Positions 62,498 to 64,000 of a stretch of DNA of 64,000 bases are shown piece after piece; the stretch's first letter is position 1; each line of letters begins with the position of its first letter. The notes beneath the pieces are model-generated. The model made no database searches. It was given only the letters and a program-made list of their open reading frames with translations, and was not told the origin of the DNA. This DNA comes from Sulfitobacter sediminilitoris (GTDB taxonomy: Bacteria > Pseudomonadota > Alphaproteobacteria > Rhodobacterales > Rhodobacteraceae). The translations under genes were made by a program, and so were the position numbers. The stretch covers positions 248,001-312,000 of the forward strand of contig NZ_JAABNT010000005.1 in the NCBI RefSeq assembly GCF_010667575.1. Reading direction: 5' to 3'.

Positions 62498-62613
62498 TCA
62501 AGCTGATAACAGGCGGACGCTGTGAATTCAGATGGTATCTCACTGGTCAGCCACCCTTGCTCCAAGCGCGTGAATAATAGATAAGACAGGCAGAGTTATG
62601 CAATGAGGCCACC

Positions 62614-62925
62614 ATGCACGCACGCATCTATCAACCTGCCCGCACCGCGATGTCGTCTGGCACGGCGAAGACCCATCATTGGGTGCTTGAGTTTGCTCCG
62701 TCGCAGGCACGTGAGGTTGACCCGTTGATGGGGTGGACGTCGTCTTCGGATATGGATTCTCAGGTACGTCTGCGTTTCGAGACGAAAGAAGCGGCCATGG
62801 AATATGCTGCCGAACATGGGATTGATGTGCAGGTGCAAGAGCCGCACAAGCGCAAGCCCAACATCAGACCCGGTGGCTATGGCGAGAATTTTGCAACCGG
62901 CCGGCGTGGTGCATGGACGCACTGA
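62614..62925 (+). CDS. NADH dehydrogenase complex I accessory subunit (NDUFS4-type)
   Basis: ETC complex I subunit-like protein of 103 residues. The core [14 protein letters not shown]...[12 protein letters not shown] and the ending [23 protein letters not shown] match the 18-kDa (NDUFS4) accessory subunit that alphaproteobacteria share with mitochondria. In the complex it stabilises the peripheral arm near the NADH-oxidising module. It overlaps the start of the GNAT gene by 13 bases. The region upstream is shared with the divergent small gene and its palindrome. Confidence 0.9.
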   Translation: MHARIYQPARTAMSSGTAKTHHWVLEFAPSQAREVDPLMGWTSSSDMDSQVRLRFETKEAAMEYAAEHGIDVQVQEPHKRKPNIRPGGYGENFATGRRGAWTH

Positions 62926-63377
62926 CACCATCTGGTGAAGACCCCTTTGCGCCCGACGTCCAAACGGTACTTGAACGTCATTTTGACCTTATGCGTTCGT
63001 TGACCCCGGAAGAGGGCTGTCACGTCATTCAACCACAACGCTTTGCGGCAGAGGGCGTGACCCTTATGGGGATCCGGTGCAATGGTGTGCTCTTGGGGAT
63101 CGGGGCGCTAAAGAAGATCGCGCCTGATCATGGGGAGTTAAAATCCATGCACACCTTGTCAGAAGCCCGAGGTCAGGGCGTGGCCCGTGCCATGCTTCTC
63201 GCGCTGATAGCCAAGGCGCGGGAAGAGGGATTGACCCGTCTCAGCCTTGAAACCGGTACGGCGCGGGAGTTTTCCCCGGCCCGATCGCTCTACCTTTCCG
63301 AAGGCTTTGCTGAATGCCCGCCCTTCGCGGATTACAAGCCGTATCCGCTGAGTATTTATATGACCAGAACACTCTGA
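62913..63377 (+). CDS. GNAT family N-acetyltransferase
   Basis: A 154-residue acetyltransferase. The acetyl-CoA site is [20 protein letters not shown] (R-G-x-G-x-A) and the last strand-helix is [19 protein letters not shown], both canonical. The putative substrate is unknown; the family includes small-molecule and protein acetyltransferases. It begins inside the NDUFS4-type gene (13-base overlap), which indicates co-translation. It is the last protein gene before the tRNA. Confidence 0.88.
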   Translation: MDALTPSGEDPFAPDVQTVLERHFDLMRSLTPEEGCHVIQPQRFAAEGVTLMGIRCNGVLLGIGALKKIAPDHGELKSMHTLSEARGQGVARAMLLALIAKAREEGLTRLSLETGTAREFSPARSLYLSEGFAECPPFADYKPYPLSIYMTRTL

Positions 63378-63435
63378 GAAACGATCCCGAACAGGCTTGC
63401 CAAGCTGGACGTGATCAGGGACAACCGCACTCAGC

Positions 63436-63512
63436 GGTCCCTTAGCTCAACTGGATAGAGCAGCTGACTTCTAATCAGCAGGTTGAGGGTTCGAGTCCTT
63501 CAGGGATCGCCA
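63436..63512 (+). tRNA. tRNA-Arg (anticodon TCT)
   Basis: A 77-nt cloverleaf: acceptor GGTCCCT / AGGGATC (one G-T pair), D arm AGCTCAACTGGATAGAGC, anticodon stem GCTGA / TCAGC with loop CTTCTAA (anticodon TCT), T arm with GGTTCGAGTCC, discriminator G and an encoded CCA. It reads AGA codons, which are rare in GC-rich genomes. The 3' end is a favoured integration site for mobile elements, in keeping with the sequence that follows. Confidence 0.95.
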
Positions 63513-63695
63513 CTAAATCAATATCTTATGGATTATCTGAGTGCAACTCTTGCGTCTTGGGTGCCAAATGGGTGCCAAAAATTCGAGCTTGCTTTGTAGA
63601 CTCGCTCCAAAGCCATACATCGGCTACTCTCAATCGGCCTAGGCATTGTCGTAACCTAGGGCATCGCGATGCTCTTCAATGAAGGAGAGATCGCG
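63513..63695. mobile_element. Putative element junction beside tRNA-Arg
   Basis: Right after the tRNA comes an AT-richer region with two tandem copies of TGGGTGCCAAA (63558-63568 and 63569-63579), a repeated CCTAGG (about 63637-63660) and the palindrome GCATCGCGATGC (63661-63672) before an AlpA-type gene. This is the usual look of an attachment-site/excisionase-binding region. The other end and the integrase are outside the window, so the extent is unknown. Confidence 0.5.
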
Positions 63696-63896
63696 ATGAG
63701 GATACTTTCGAAGCGTCAGCTGAAGGAGCTGGTTTTGTACTCGCCGCAACATGTCGCACGTCTGGAGAAGGCAGGCCTATTCCCCAAACGGGTACAGCTG
63801 GGCCCGAACCGGGTGGGTTGGGTTGAGGCTGAAGTGCTGGAGTGGCTCGAAGCACGGCTGGCCAATCGGGACACCCCGCCCGACACTCCTGACTAA
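63696..63896 (+). CDS. AlpA-family/helix-turn-helix regulator of a mobile element
   Basis: A 66-residue protein (MRILSKRQLKELVLYSPQHV and onward) with the AlpA layout: a helix-turn-helix (YSPQHVARLEKAG) followed by FPKRVQLGPNRVGWVEAEVLEWL, the strand-and-helix signature of AlpA, which controls integrase or excision in prophages and genomic islands. Strong AAGGAG upstream of ATG 63696 (the frame is open to 63669). Its position next to a tRNA supports an integrated element. Confidence 0.85.
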   Translation: MRILSKRQLKELVLYSPQHVARLEKAGLFPKRVQLGPNRVGWVEAEVLEWLEARLANRDTPPDTPD

Positions 63897-64000
63897 GGAG
63901 CAGGGTGGCCGAGGGTGCACACCTCGGTCACCTCCTTCGCAGGACTGCAATAGTGTGTCCTTGCCCACGGGTTCCTGCGCCGGATGTGTGCCGGTATGGT

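Overview
The window looks like chromosomal DNA of a marine Roseobacter-clade member of the Rhodobacteraceae (Alphaproteobacteria). The evidence is the roughly 60% GC content, two GluRS/LysRS-type genes typical of the group (a class I lysyl-tRNA synthetase and a 444-residue glutamyl-tRNA synthetase), an NDUFS4-type complex I accessory subunit, Roseobacter-like small hypotheticals and several Tat-type signal peptides. No replication origin, rRNA operon, CRISPR array or intact insertion sequence was found.

Layout. 1-2.6 kb: start of an amide/urea-type ABC binding protein and a flotillin-like protein. 2.7-3.6 kb: a small gene graveyard with broken DUF1272 and GlxA-type regulator fragments. 3.5-16.2 kb: mixed housekeeping and accessory genes, namely an AstE/AspA deacylase, a ChaC-like cyclotransferase, a thioesterase, AraC and ArsR regulators, NIPSNAP and ABM monooxygenase-like proteins, an esterase, nadE, a secreted protein with about 18 MORN repeats, a Tat-exported metallo-beta-lactamase-fold hydrolase and VOC proteins. 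16.4-19.7 kb: gltX and a MATE exporter. 19.8-24.4 kb: a tandem glycine riboswitch followed by gcvT-gcvH-gcvP. 24.5-30.1 kb: an inositol-phosphatase family protein, a YbbA/YbbP-type ABC system divergent from tesA, an SRAP-family protein and a cold-shock protein.

30.4-41.7 kb is the most coherent block: reductive pyrimidine catabolism. It holds preT-preA (dihydropyrimidine dehydrogenase), a RutR-like TetR regulator, an M20-family beta-ureidopropionase, a dihydropyrimidinase and a four-gene ABC importer with an NMT1/THI5-type binding protein. Two copies of a palindrome of the form TTTACCA-N2-TGRTAAA sit in the two promoter regions and resemble RutR operators, so the regulator probably controls the block.

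41.8-62.6 kb carries DMT exporters, an L,D-transpeptidase, a response regulator with a degenerate GGDEF-like output domain, a second cold-shock gene, two tiny convergent genes, ettA, a UspA/AGCS pair, nadD, dacB, a TerB-like protein, lysK, a DUF4864 protein, a pectate-lyase-like gene interrupted by an in-frame TAG, a beta-barrel protein, uvrB and a small 'antifreeze'-type protein behind a perfect CTGC-N3-GCAG palindrome.

The right edge (63.4-64 kb) is a tRNA-Arg(TCT) gene followed by tandem repeats and an AlpA-type regulator, which looks like the start of an integrated element continuing outside the window. No large new defence or biosynthetic system is visible. The notable items are small: candidate operators, an SRAP protein without its catalytic cysteine, the TAG-interrupted gene, tiny ORFs and the element boundary.
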